NCBI GenBank assembly: GCA_024349245.1
Contig: JALDNG010002931.1
Coordinates: 1-64,000, forward strand
Origin: Neodontobutis hainanensis
Taxonomy: Eukaryota; Chordata; Actinopteri; Gobiiformes; Odontobutidae
Direction of reading: 5' to 3'
Length of the DNA: 64,000 nt
The notes beneath the pieces were generated by a model that did no database searches, was not told where the DNA came from, and saw only the letters and a list, made by a program, of their open reading frames with translations. How positions within the stretch are numbered: position 1 is the first letter of the stretch; every line of letters starts with the position of its first letter. The position numbers and the translations under genes are program-made. Shown in pieces: positions 1-10,496 of the stretch.

Positions 1-310
1 ATTCAAATATTTGACATTTATGATCAGGACTGAAGTGGATTAAGAGATTTATGCAAAAAAGTAGAAAAATATTAACATATACTATTTTTATGACGTTTTG
101 AAGAGGACATTTTTGTCCCCAAATGGTAAGAGTGTAACAATTTAGGTTACACAGTGTAAAAGAGTAATATTGGATTTGTGTTTAAAATTTCAAAATTTGT
201 TATAAAATACACACCTTTACCAAATATCATAGAAAATACAAAACAACCTCCAAGTTATCAAAAATAAAAGTTGAAAAGGACACTTTTGTCCTCATCAGGG
301 CACAAGGGTT

Positions 311-540
311 AAATAACTCAGACCAGAATATTCCTATGCTTGGACATGACCAGAACATGTGAGCCAAAGAAGCAGGGGCTTGGTGACTACGCGTACAGTT
401 GGGATCAACATTAGGATATATTTTGGCCAGTTTGGTCCTAGAGAGGTGCAGGCGATTAAATACTTTGAATTGTATCAACCTGTGCCTAACACAGATACAC
501 CATGTGTATATTTTAGTAACAAGACTATTTATAAACATTA
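311..540 (-). pseudogene. L1-like LINE ORF2, C-terminal scrap
   Basis: The minus-strand translation shows the cysteine/histidine-type tail of an L1-clade ORF2, with HMFWSCPSIGIFW and FKVFNRLHLSR visible. Only the very end of the protein is left, and it is joined to unrelated sequence at 311. The same scrap occurs at 26171-26400 and, inverted and longer, at 37980-38220. It has no function here; it serves as a landmark for the duplications. Confidence 0.7.
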
Positions 541-1141
541 CTCAATATCCCTGTGTCCATGGAATAAAAAAAAAAAAATAGGAAATCAAGTTATCAATAC
601 TTTTAAAGCGTATGTTAGAAAACGATTCTGAGTGAAACATGAAAAACAAAGTAGACATAAATTATTGCATATAAAGAAAAGTAAAATAATATATAAATAA
701 TTACATAGATATATAATAACACTAGGCCTGCTTTAAAACAGTCAAATTATCCATACTTGTTTCCTACATATATTAGAAGACAGTTCTCAAAGGTAAAAAA
801 ATAAATAAATTGAATGAAATAAAAATAAAATAACATATGCAACTAGACATCAGTACGCCCACTGTCCAATGTCCCTGAACTGATCCAATGTCCCATGACA
901 TTACACTGCAGCAAAATTGATCCCCAACAACAGTTGATTCACTCCAATACTCTGGTACCCATCCTAAAGTAGTGTTGTTTGCTGTTAACGAAAACAAGTA
1001 TTAAAGACACATTCAGGCTTGCTTTTAATTACTATATGAATTCTGTATGTCTTTGGGTAGTGCTGTTGACAAAAAAGTAAGAAACACATACATAAAATAT
1101 CATGAAATTGATTCTAAAGGCTAAGATGAAAAATGGCAAAC

Positions 1142-1246
1142 CTGCAAAGCCTTTCTGAATTCAAGATCTGGAACTTGCATTGTGCCATCTTTGTCAATGT
1201 TTCAGGAGAAATCCCAGAGTCGCAACATGCACTCATCTAAATAATC
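1142..1246 (-). pseudogene. EF-hand exon, LRRC74-like (copy 1)
   Basis: A 105-base minus-strand exon flanked by an AG acceptor (TTTTTAAG) and a GT donor. It encodes an EF-hand-like stretch, NIDKDGTMQVPV followed by EFRKALQ, preceded by LRLWDF. The layout resembles the C-terminal EF-hand region of leucine-rich-repeat protein LRRC74, recalled from the family rather than searched. An in-frame stop sits just before NIDKDG. Copies at 27005-27109 and 37285-37389 carry a stop at the same codon, so the damage predates the duplications. The matching downstream exons survive only near 38.8-39.5 kb. Confidence 0.45.
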
Positions 1247-1329
1247 CTTAAAAACATTTAAAGAAGATATATTTATTTAGTTATTATCCAAACTCACAGA
1301 GGCTAGTTCATCTGGTAGTAGCTGTTGTT

Positions 1330-1802
1330 GAACATGTAGAGCAGTGGGATTGGGAGGGACAGTGGGGGGTTCTCCCATTCTTATTTTGTGGGTTGCAGTC
1401 TTCAACTTCCTCGAATGAAGAAGAAGTCTGCGGGCTACAGAGCCTTTTCTTATAGAGCCCCATTTTTATGGAATGGGCTCCCGGTGGAAGTGCAGCGAGC
1501 TGACTCTGTTGAGGTTTTCAAAACATACTTATTTCACCAAACGCATGGAGACTGACTCATCATAGGGTTAGGTTTACACTGGCTGTAGCTGTAGGTACAC
1601 ACTCAACCGCTCATATTATTACATCTGCCTAGTTTTCAGTAGTATTTAGCACTTTTTCTCCTTTCTACCTCCTCCTAGGGTGGACGCAAACCTCTCATCT
1701 GCTGGGTGATGTGTACCCCCCATCCCCGGACTCTGCTCCAGTACGAGGACCCCCAGCTCATCTTTCATCTACCTTGATGTTGGCTGAGGTCCCATCCACC
1801 TT
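1330..1802 (+). mobile_element. L2-like LINE, 3' end fragment
   Basis: The plus strand encodes the last part of a non-LTR reverse transcriptase, readable as AFSYRAPFLWNGLPVEVQ then SVEVFKTYLFHQ around 1435-1545, followed by 3' untranslated sequence running into the CA repeat. This ending is typical of L2/CR1-group fish LINEs. It is a fragment with no catalytic domain. Copies: 27190-27930 (direct, with more of the 3' UTR) and 36735-37220 (inverted). Confidence 0.6.
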
Positions 1803-1849
1803 ACACACACACACACACACAGACACACACACACAGACACACACACACA

Positions 1850-1929
<80 letters not shown>
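1803..1929 (+). repeat. (CA)n microsatellite
   Basis: About 127 bases of nearly pure CA dinucleotide with a few GA interruptions at its left end. The inverted copy at 36620-36731 is pure TG, and the direct copy near 27659 is only about 19 bases long. The tract produces long Thr-His or Cys-Val reading frames that are not genes. Confidence 0.98.
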
Positions 1930-1930
<1 letters not shown>

Positions 1931-2323
1931 GACTCCTCAACTCAATAAGAATGTCTTTGATGTATTCCTCTAGAATGATCGAACACTGCCCTCTTTTGGT
2001 TAAGCAGAGTAACGACTCTGCTTCGAATTTGAAGACCATCTTCATGTTATGTGCATTAAAAGTGTGCATTAAAGTCTATCGTAGTTAATGTGTACTCTTC
2101 ATATTGTTCCTTACAAGATCTTGAGTGATAACGATATAAAAGACTTCTTTCTTCATCACCTTTACAGCTGTCTGTGTAATAAAATGAATTATTCTATGTT
2201 TTCAGGTCAAGCATGGAATGTATGAATAATGCGCATGTCTTTGGTATTAACAAAATCAAAACATTTCCTATGCCTTTATGCTACAATGCAAAAGCAATAT
2301 GGTTTTTAAATGTGTTTAATTTC
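1930..2323. other. No gene seen
   Basis: AT-rich sequence between the microsatellite and the LTR-like block, shared with the right arm (36216-36619). I see no coding exon, RNA gene or mobile-element end. Confidence 0.6.
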
Positions 2324-3132
2324 TGTTATTTGGTGGAGCAGAGAAGTTTATTCCCAAATGCTAAACTTTAGTAAAACTCCCTTTACCAAACATGCCTCTT
2401 TTCGCCAGTACAAAAAGTTGTGCGCGCGGAAATCTAGCTCTGCTTCTTGTTATCTCGCCTCTTCTACTTGGTCGCTCTTCTCGCTGCCTCGTGTCTTCTT
2501 CTCTCTTAAGCTTGTTTCTACGCTCTTGCGTATCTTCTTAAATCTCCGCTATTTAATTTACTTTCGCACCTTTCAAGCTTCTAACCCGCAGCACAAACCG
2601 TGCAAACGTGAATTTTTCATCTTTTAAAGACTCAACGCATTGATTTTGTTTTGAAAAACTTTCCTGCTGGACGAATTTTTGTAGTCCTTATTCTTTAAAA
2701 GAGTGCGCTAAGCAAAGATAGCCCTCGTTAATCGAGGAAAGACAAATTTTAAGCCTCTTCAGCGAACCTTTTGTCAAAGACGTTAACCTCTACTGCTGGT
2801 AAAGGCCTTTCACTCAAAGACAATAACAGAACGCCTTTCTTTCCCTGTGGGATCAGTTGTACCACGTGACACCATCTCGTTGCTTGGAAACCATCAGCTG
2901 TAGGACCCGCGTGGAAAGTTCTAAAGCGGACCTTTGGACCTTTCCTTCCCGGACAGCTGAGCGCCACCGAACGACAAGAGTGAGTTGAACACGTGACACT
3001 GACGTTTGGTGGGATAACACTGTATAATTGTCTTTATAAGGCCCAGCAGAACCTTTTCCCCTACGCCATTCAAAAGCCGTCAATAGTCCTTTTAATTAAG
3101 CCGTCTAACCGTCCCCTTTACCCTCCGTAACA
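2324..3132 (-). repeat. Possible solitary LTR (left arm)
   Basis: Read on the minus strand, this 809-base block begins TGTTACGGAGGG and ends CAAATAACA. It has a TATA-like TTATAAAG near 3035 and an AATAAA signal about 25 bases before its end, the order expected for the promoter and poly(A) signal of a retroelement LTR. No internal retroelement genes and no second LTR adjoin it, and I could not find a matching target-site duplication, so the boundaries are tentative. The inverted copy is 35402-36215. Confidence 0.3.
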
Positions 3133-3450
3133 ACTCCAAGTAAATAGCATAAAACAATGGTTAAACTTACTTTATTCCACCAAAGGTTCTAACAAGTTGT
3201 TCCATGTCAATCATTGTTTTGTGTTAATTACCCTCATCTTTTGTCCCTAATTATTCCTTTGTGTCATTATTCATTGTTAAACTTTTATAATCTTCAACAA
3301 AACCCCCAAAAGACATTAAAGGTTTCTTTGTTTATATTAAGAAATGTTCGAAAACAAGGAAGAATTTGCTTCCTTTAGATTGAGACTTATTAACATAATT
3401 AGCTCCCAGAACTATGAATCTGGGTGGTGCCCGAGAGAATATTCAGCAGA

Positions 3451-4566
3451 GCCGAGATTCCAAACTGGCAGATGGCTTGCCAGTTCACCAGCCACAACCA
3501 CCAGAGGGCGCAATTATGGTTTTCCACTTTTAAAAGTGGCAGACCACTTTTGATGGTTTATGATGACTGACGGCCATGGTTCTAGCCTCTACGAAAACAG
3601 TCCGGCCGTCCGGCCACTTTTGTTAAAACGGCTGCTTGGACTTTGGCCACGTATCCTAATGTATATGCGACTTTACTCAACAGGTCAGAGAAAAATAGAC
3701 TATTTATATTATTAAAAATGCACACACATAATTGAAATAGAAAAGGCGTTTTGACAGCTGTTATGATCAAAGCCAGAATCGTTAATTATGTGCTCATCTA
3801 TACAAACTATGTGTTTGGTAGATTACTGTTAGCCTAGCCACTTAGCCAGACTATGAATCGAGCTCAGAGTGATTTTTGGACTTAGAACGCAAATGACCAC
3901 CAATTATTTGTTCTTCATGTTAATATAGTAATTTGTACGTTTTATACAATGTGCTATTCGTGTTTAGGAGAAATAAAGAAGTGAAAAACATGATTCTATT
4001 GTGGTCTCTTTTAATGCCACCTCCTTTTGATGCAGTTTTAATCAGAGGTCAGGTCACTTTCTGAAAGACAATATTTAAATACAATGGCTTCTTATAGTTT
4101 ATTCTTATAAGTATGCAGTTTTATAATATAAATATTTTAAATGGCATAGTATTTACACACATTGTGCTCTACTTGGTTCAAACACTACTTTATATTCACC
4201 AAAAGAGGGCGACAAAGACTTTATTTACTCCATGTATCAATGGTGTATGGGCTGTAGTCCTGCAGACAGATCCCTTGACGAATTGGTCGTTTTGACAAAG
4301 CCAGTGCCTTAGGTTTAGATTTAAATATCTTAGACTGTTAAAAATTATTATAAACTCCTCGCTGGTAAAAACTAATAATTTAATAATTTAACTGATCTAA
4401 AGTAATACACCATAACATATTTCCAACAATTTGCAGCTAAACAAAAGGTTTTTTAAAAGGTGTTTTAAAAGTGGAAAATCACTTTTAAAAGTGGCAAGCC
4501 ATAAATGCGCCTCTGGTGGTTGTGGCTGGTGAACTATCAAGCCATTTGCCAGTTTGGGATCTCGGC
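3451..4566. mobile_element. Foldback/MITE-like element (left arm)
   Basis: The two ends, 3451-3540 and about 4472-4566, are imperfect reverse complements over roughly 90 bases. Both contain GTTCACCAGCCACAACCACC-type sequence and the palindrome CCACTTTTAAAAGTGG. About 0.9 kb of AT-rich sequence without convincing coding capacity lies between. Long terminal inverted repeats with a non-coding core suggest a non-autonomous DNA transposon or foldback element. No clear target duplication was found. The mirror copy is 33966-35074. Confidence 0.6.
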
Positions 4567-5075
4567 GTCTCAAAATATTTTGACATCAAAATATTAATTT
4601 ATTAATTTACATAATTTATATTCATATTGATTATTAATTAATAGATATTCACTGTAGGAGCCAGAATGGTATATGTTATTCGTCACGGATTGCTTTTGTC
4701 TGGTTGCCAGGGTGAGGTGTGGGTCATGTGGGTGTAGGCGGTGACAGCTCTTGGTTTCAAAGGTGGCACTCACTGTCACTCAGGTATAGGAGAGAGGAAG
4801 CGGGGTAGCCGTAGTATTTGTTGACTGCAAGCGTTTGCTAAACATTCACAATCTGAAGTATTTTACAACTGTGTACATGTGCCAACTGAGCAGTCAATTA
4901 AATAAACCGCAAGCATCCATTCTGGGACTCGGTGTCAATGTGTTTAAGCCGCAGCTCGCCACGCAATATACAGGACCCGTGCTCGGCCTCTCAAGCGACG
5001 AAGGAAACTAAGGAGTCGCTGCTACATTCACTACACCTTATACACACTGAGGAAACGCTGCAAAGTAAAAGTACT
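4567..5075. other. No gene seen
   Basis: Sequence between the foldback element and the truncated recombinase gene, mirrored at 33513-33965. No supported exon; the reading frames here are short and not shared between the arms. Confidence 0.5.
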
Positions 5076-5082
5076 TACTTTA

Positions 5083-5545
5083 AATGCCATCACTGCTTCT
5101 GGTCGCTGGAAGTACCTCAGGACAAAGATGGCTTCGCAGCAGTACCGGAACATCATCATTTGGTCTTCTTTCAAATGATGCTGGTCCTGGAGCTTCCTGT
5201 GGATGCCCAGCATGTCCGCCTCTGATACTGAGGACTCTCTGGCAGTCTTGGAGAGTCGGCTGAACAGGCCTAGAATGATTAGATGAAAAAACAAAAAAAC
5301 AAATAATCCATTGTTCCAATATTATATTTAATGACTCTGCATTAAATGAAAAGTAACTAGTACTAGTGGATAACAAATCACTTGCAGCGCCTGGTGGTCA
5401 GTGATGGGATTCAGCCTGTGCCTCCTGTGCAGCCTCAGGGTCATTCAGGATCAAAAAATGTCTTTCACGCAGGTCTTCCAGAAGAGCCTTTCTGGATGCC
5501 TCATCGGGGTACCGCTTGACCATGGCATTGAAAAACCAGTCCATT
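5083..5545 (-). pseudogene. Crypton-type recombinase gene, truncated second copy (left arm)
   Basis: Two minus-strand exons parallel to parts of the neighbouring gene at 5640-7991. The first (about 5545-5385) encodes NAMVKRYPDEASRKALLEDL and continues to a stop. The second (5272-5083) has an acceptor TCATTCTAG and a donor GTAAGTAC and encodes MMMFRYCCEAIFVLRYFQRP, the counterpart of MFRYYCEAILILGHFQRP in the fuller gene. The recombinase catalytic exons are absent downstream, and the zinc-finger-like exon has been lost by deletion in this arm. It lies tail-to-head with the fuller copy, so an old tandem gene duplication is likely. Function is lost. Confidence 0.55.
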
Positions 5546-5639
5546 GAAATACTAATGAGTTGGGTCACTGCTACTTAAGTTGATTTATACACAGAAACAC
5601 AAAGTAAATGTAATGTGGATAATTGGCCGTCCATCCTTC

Positions 5640-7991
5640 TGCCTTTATGACTTTAGCCATCTTCACTGCAGTTGGGTCAAGTTTTGAGCATTTTGCTGTC
5701 AGCGAGAACATTCCACTCGCCGTCTCTTCTCTGCCCTGGGGTCCTCTTCGCCAGAGTCGAGACGAGGAGCTGCAAAATTAAAAAGGTTTTAAGGTTACAC
5801 ACTGACAAACTGATGGATGAGCATTGAGAGACATAATTATAACTGTTTCAGATAACTGCATACCGTGTCAGCGAGCTGAGCAGGTTTGAAGTGGCCACAA
5901 CAGTGTCCAGGGTCTTCATCCAGTAGTGCTGGTTTGCCACTGCCGTCGAATGGGCCATGTAGGGGCCACAGACGCCTTCTGCTCCTCTGTGAAGTTGGCA
6001 GCCACATCTGTCTCCACGGTCCTGCGTATCTGCTGGCTCGGGATGTTTGGCAGTTTGTAGCTGCAATGGGGCAGAAATATGAGATGAAACTCCCAAATTT
6101 GAATCATTTTCTTTGAGGCTGAGCCGTTTAATAAATGCACAAATACGTTATTAGTTGAATGCTAATCCAACATAAACTTTTAGGTCTTATGGACTGCTGT
6201 TAATACTTACTGTTGGTGCAGACGAGCGAGGTCATTGGTTGCACTTCTAATCTTGGTGCCCGACGATGACACAAACAACTTGTTAGACTTGAGCCATGTG
6301 TAGTATGCGTCCAGCATCTGCAAAGACAAAAAAAAAATACATCTGATAATATCTGTTGGTTCATTGCTGGTGACACTATGTTTCATGGTAAGGCAATTTA
6401 GCCTGTACAAAGTGTACTTACTGCTGCCTCCTCCATTGTGAGGGCAAACACGGTGATCTGCATTGTCGCAGTCTTGTGTTCACTTACTGCAACACACACC
6501 TTTCCACCAGAATTTTTTCTCGTCCCACTCTGCTGTCCATAAAAACAAAAAACAAAAAAAAAAACACAGTAAATAACTGACATAAACGTCCTCTTTGCAG
6601 ACTACCTAATATAATCTGTTTAGGCTGATGCCCCCACAAAAACTGAAGTCTTACTGACACTTACTGTTATTCCCTCCAATGCTCCTGGTCTCTGGAAGTG
6701 ACCGAGGATCAGGATTGCTTCACAGTAATACCGGAACATGGTCTTTTCCTCTGAAGCCATGTGGTCACCTTCCAGTAGACTCCCATAAATGGACAGCATG
6801 TCTTTCTTGGCCTTCTGGAGGACGGCCTGGCACTCCTGAAGGCTCTTCTCGCCCTCTGCGAACCGGTCATACCTAGAATGACATACAAGACCACAATGCG
6901 GCGAAGAACTACACATGTCTGTATCACATAACCCCATATGTACAGCCAGCACATAAGTACTATCAACATGGAGGAAGTCATTAAAGAAAAACAAATGGAA
7001 AGCAGATTAGCAACTGACCTCGTTTTACACATGACCTTGCTGTTGGACTTGGCCACTGGCTTTCTGATGGAAGCGAGGAGGTCGATGTAGGCTTGGCACT
7101 TCCTGTAGAAGTCAGGATCTGCTGCAGCCAAGCTCAGGTGGGTCTTCAAACACTGAACAAACCGGATCATGTTTTTGATATAGTTCAGAATGGTGAGGTA
7201 ATCTTTGGTCTCAGTGGACTTTAGCAGGAAGTCCAAGCTGACTTCATCCCCACTTGGCTGGATGTACCACAGCATCCTGGAGACGTTGGCAGTTTGGGAC
7301 CAGCAGGGTGTTGATCAAGTAGCTCTTGAAGTAGAGCTTTTCGTAGAGCCCCATTTGTGTCATCTTGACCCTGACATTTATGCTGTACTGAGCTTGATCT
7401 CTGAAAAAAATACAGACAGAAGAAAATGAGCTCAAACCTTGCAGTTTGTTCACAGTTTCTGGACTGATGTGTGCGAGGTTTAGAACTTACTTTTGCCATG
7501 TTCGGTCGCTTGGATGGGTGCTATCCTCCACCACCGAGACGCCACCAACCGCTCGAGAGCTGACACCGGCCGCTCGAGAGCTGACACCGGTTGCTCGAGA
7601 GCTGACACCGGCCGCTCGAGAGCTGACACCGGCCGCTCGAGAGCTGACACCGGCTGTTACAGAAGGTTCACTGGCTGTGGGAACGGCAGCCGTGCTGGTG
7701 AGCCTCTCTTCGTACTCCAGGTCTGCTTGGTTAGAAGCATTAGCCACAAAACTTTCTTTGGAGGAGCTCTACCAGAAGAGCCAGCCTAGACGGTTTGTAG
7801 GGGTAACGTTTGAGCATTTCCTTGTAGTCCCAGCTCCGGGCTTGCCGTGGCCACACCTTCGCAGACTCCTTGGCTCTCTTTGCCTCCTTCTGCTGTTCTT
7901 TGGTTGCATTTCCTTTCATGCAAACTTTGCTCAGATGCGTCATCATCTCCTGTGGTTTTTCACACAGCAAGTGTGCTTGAACTGGACGCAC
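5640..7991 (-). pseudogene. Crypton-type tyrosine-recombinase gene, multi-exon, damaged
   Basis: Exons on the minus strand, in order: a zinc-finger-like exon (7991-7487) with KPQEMMTHLSKVCMK, RSWDYKEMLKRYP and a VSSRAAG repeat; 7411-7022; about 6870-6665 with MFRYYCEAILILGHFQRPGA; 6530-6422 with VSEHKTATMQITVFALTMEE; 6320-6210 with WLKSNKLFVSSSGTKIRSA; 6060-5865 with IPSQQIRRTVETDV, MAHSTAVANQHYW; and a tail exon to about 5640. Donors such as AAAAGTAAGTTC and acceptors such as TTTTTTTCAG are good. The K of EHKT, the R of QIRR, the H of MAHS and the Y of HYW fit the tyrosine-recombinase pattern (DNA strand exchange in Crypton transposons and genes derived from them). Frameshifts are visible near 7752, 7295 and 5965, so it is probably dead or contains sequence errors. 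The upstream end is cut by the gypsy fragment at 7975. The family call comes from motif recognition only. Confidence 0.55.
7551..7655 (-). repeat. 21-bp coding minisatellite in the recombinase gene
   Basis: Five near-identical 21-base units (GCTCGAGAGCTGACACCGGCC) lie head to tail, with a degenerate partial unit before them. On the coding (minus) strand each unit gives the heptad VSSRAAG (once VSSRATG). A period of 21 keeps the frame whatever the copy number. It sits in the linker between the zinc-finger-like exon and the recombinase domain. Confidence 0.95.
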
Positions 7992-9367
7992 TTGACCTCC
8001 CCCTCCCTTTTTCCAAGATAGGTCACTGTTGCTTGCCCAAACTCACATTTTGACAAGTTAACTGTTAATTTGTACTGTAATGTGCTCCACTCACAAAGAT
8101 GAACAAACCACCAAGTTATCAAGATATGCTTCACAAAAAGACAATACAGACAACTCTACATGCATAAGCCTCTGAAATGTGGCGGGCGATTACACATGCC
8201 AAAGGCCATAACAGAATACTGAAGGAAGTCATCAGGTGTAATTGGCGTTCAGTTAAAGGAACCTGCATCAATATCATGACTGAGCACATGCGTCTGAGAG
8301 GGCACATCAGCAAACAGTGACCTATTGGACTGAATTACATTCATCATTTCATTCTGCTGAGAATCTAAAAGGTGGACCAATAAAACTGACAAACTATTTA
8401 ACGCCTCTGGGTTGGAAAATTTACCCTGAGTCAAAGCCCCGGACCACGAGTCATTTTCAATTTCAGCACCGGACAGCTCTTGTTTACCAGCCGCTAAACT
8501 AATTCACGGCTCGGAGCGTTCAGCACCAGACAGCTCTTGCTTACCAGCTGCTAATTTGCGGCTTGGAGCGTTCAGCACCGGACTACGGTGGCCGAGACAG
8601 CTCAACACGCTGCAAATGAAGAAAGCACCAGCAAATAAAGAAAACATCTTCATCAGTTTGACAACACGCGCGCTGCCAAAGTTCACAACACATGCAAATA
8701 CAAATACGCGCTGCAAATAACACAGACCACAACGAAAATGTTTTAAGGAGACTCCTTTGAGTGACGAACCCCTAATGGGACCTGCTTATTGTTTACTCGC
8801 CTGTCGCGTTGTTGTCAGTGTTGTCACTGACATATAAGTTTTTTGTTTTTTTTTCACTTTTAGATCATGATCGTATAATTGCTTTGTCGTTTGGATATTG
8901 TAGGCCTAAATATATTGTTCGTCACTCAAATGAGTCCCCTTAAAACATTTCCGTTGTGGTCTGTGTCATTAGCAGCGCGTTTTTGTATTTGCATGTGTTG
9001 TGAGGATTTGCAGCGCGTTTTTGAATTTGCAGCGCGTTTTTGTATTTGCATGTGTTGTGAACCTTTGCAGCGCGCGTGTTGTCAAACTGATGAAGATGTT
9101 TTCTTTATTTGCTGGTGCTTTCTTCATTTGCAGCGTGTTGAGCTGTCTCGACCACCGTACCGGACAGCTCCCGACAAGCCCGCAAATGAATACGGGTCTC
9201 AGTGTTCTCAACCCCGAGCAACGCTGCAGACTAGTGTCTGCCACCACCAAGGACGAGTCATTTTGGTCATAATAAGATTTTAACATGTTCACATGGCAAA
9301 GGCGTGTGTCACGCCAGCGGTCAGGTGTGAAAATCAAGTAGTCTCTGTCACCCAGTTTCATTTTCAC
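7975..9367 (-). pseudogene. Gmr1-like reverse transcriptase remnants (copy 1)
   Basis: Pieces include the post-integrase linker GDRDYLIFTPDRWRDTRLCH (9345-9290), the pre-RT region with FADVPSQTHVLSHDIDAG (near 8300), and the RT C-terminus LTVNLSKCEFGQATVTYLGK (near 8040). Compared with copy 2, about 250-290 bases spanning the first RT motifs are deleted near 8245. The inverted-repeat element at 8584-9159 interrupts the region. No catalytic motif remains. Confidence 0.7.
8584..9159. mobile_element. Small TIR transposon (MITE) inside gypsy copy 1
   Basis: The ends are reverse complements, starting TACGGTGG(C/T)CGAGACAGCTC and extending more than 100 bases on each side with internal GCAGCGCG motifs. 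The 6-base sequence CCGGAC is found on both flanks (8578-8583 and 9160-9165). The homologous site in gypsy copy 2 (near 29900) has a single CCGGAC and no element, which proves insertion. No coding capacity. Superfamily not assigned: neither a TA nor a TTAA target, and the duplication appears to be 6 (possibly 7) bases. Confidence 0.85.
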
Positions 9368-9377
9368 AACATAACAT

Positions 9378-10487
9378 TACCTCAGGCAGTAAGGGTTGCA
9401 GTAACACATCCAGCACCAGCAGTGACAACAAGCTCTCTCTGAACGTGGAGAAGACGAAGGAGATTGTTGTTGACTTCAGGAGAGCGCACACTCAGCATGT
9501 TCCTCTGACCATCAACGGTGCGACTGTGGAGAGAGTGAACAGCACCAAGTTCCTGGGTGTGCACATCGCAGAGGACCTCTCCTGGACTGAAAACACAGCA
9601 GAACTGGCCAAGAAATCTCAACAGCGTCTCTACTTCCTCTGCAAACTGAGGAGAGCCAGAGCCCCACCCCCCATCATGTACACCTTCTACTGAGGCACCA
9701 TTGAGAGCATCCTGTCGATCTGCATCACTGTGTGGTACGGCACCTGCAACACGTCCTGCCGAAAGACTCTGCAATGCATAGTGAGAGCAGCTGAGAAGAT
9801 CATTGGTGTCTCTCTTCCCTCCCTCCAGCAAATTTACAGAACACGTCTCATCCGCAAAGCCCTCTGCATTGCACGTGACCCAGCCACCCATCACACAGCT
9901 TCTCCAGCCTGCTGCCATCAGGGAGGAGAGGACCAGCAGACTGAAGGACAGCTTACTCCACCAGGCTGTCAGGGAGCTGAACTCGCGCCCGAACCTTTTC
10001 TACCCCAGCCACCACTGAACTATGACCCCTACCCACACTAATATATGATGACATGCACCAGTCACTTTGTGCAGCATTGGTCTGCTCACGACCTCATTCT
10101 CCATGGAACTGCCATCATTCCACTACATCATCAGTCAGTTAAATAACTGCTCTTGAGCCCACTTCAATCAGACTTAATAAGCTTTTGTTTTTGCACTAAA
10201 AACTTTTATCTGCACTGTTGCTCACTTCAATGATTTGCACTCTGCCTTTTGCCTTGTTTATTTTTCTTTATTTAACTTTATTTTTGATTTTATTATGCCT
10301 TTTTAACATTTTCTTAGTGTATAATTGTACAGTTGTATCTACATTTTATAATTTGATCTAGCTTTTTTAGGCTTTAATGTTAATGTTATCTGTGTGGGTC
10401 TGAGTGTAACGCAATTTCAATTCTCCGTATGTATGTACTGTACCTGTAGAAGAATTGACAATAAAGCAGACTTGAAACTTGAAATAA
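9378..10487 (+). mobile_element. CR1/Rex1-like LINE, 3' fragment (copy 1)
   Basis: Encodes the end of a non-LTR reverse transcriptase: EKTKEIVVDFRR, STKFLGVHIAEDLSW, then across a stop ITVWYGTCN and IIGVSLPSLQQIY. A roughly 450-base 3' UTR ends with TTGACAATAAAGCAGACTTG. The catalytic RT motifs lie upstream and are absent (5'-truncated insertion). It separates the integrase from the RT of gypsy copy 1. Copy 2 (30112-31065) has the same insertion with an internal deletion, so the insertion predates the duplication. Confidence 0.75.
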
Positions 10488-10496
10488 GGACCACTG

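Larger units (their letters stand above)
1..1805 (+). repeat. Segment A start, also present as a direct copy
   Basis: Bases 1-1805 recur in the same orientation at 25853-27678, including an unclassified AT-rich piece, an L1 scrap, an EF-hand exon and an L2-like LINE end. The direct copy stops at its own short CA tract and then continues into further LINE 3' sequence not present here. The unclassified part (1-310) has small internal palindromes of the type GGACA-N4-TGTCC near 279-292 and near 104-121. I could not assign it to a family. Confidence 0.85.
311..5672 (+). repeat. Inverted duplication A, left arm
   Basis: This stretch reappears as its reverse complement at 32634-38219. The two arms share every landmark in mirror order: an L1 scrap, an EF-hand exon, an L2-like LINE end, a CA/TG microsatellite, an LTR-like block, a foldback element and a truncated recombinase gene. 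Scattered substitutions and small indels separate them. The left arm lacks about 240 bases near 5540 that the right arm keeps at 32767-33013 (a zinc-finger-like exon). Homology ends at about 311 on one side and 5672 on the other. Confidence 0.9.

Noticed and set aside
1711..2088. Long reading frames through the CA/TG repeats (also 1758-2069, 36479-36733, 36575-36826)
   Set aside because: They consist of Thr-His or Cys-Val runs made by the dinucleotide repeat and have no other support.
7551..7655. CRISPR-like direct repeats
   Set aside because: Units are contiguous with no spacers and in frame with a eukaryotic exon; it is a minisatellite.
9382..9918. 178-codon minus-strand frame over the LINE
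   Set aside because: Antisense shadow of the LINE RT end on the plus strand (EKTKEIVVDFRR and FLGVHIAEDLSW).
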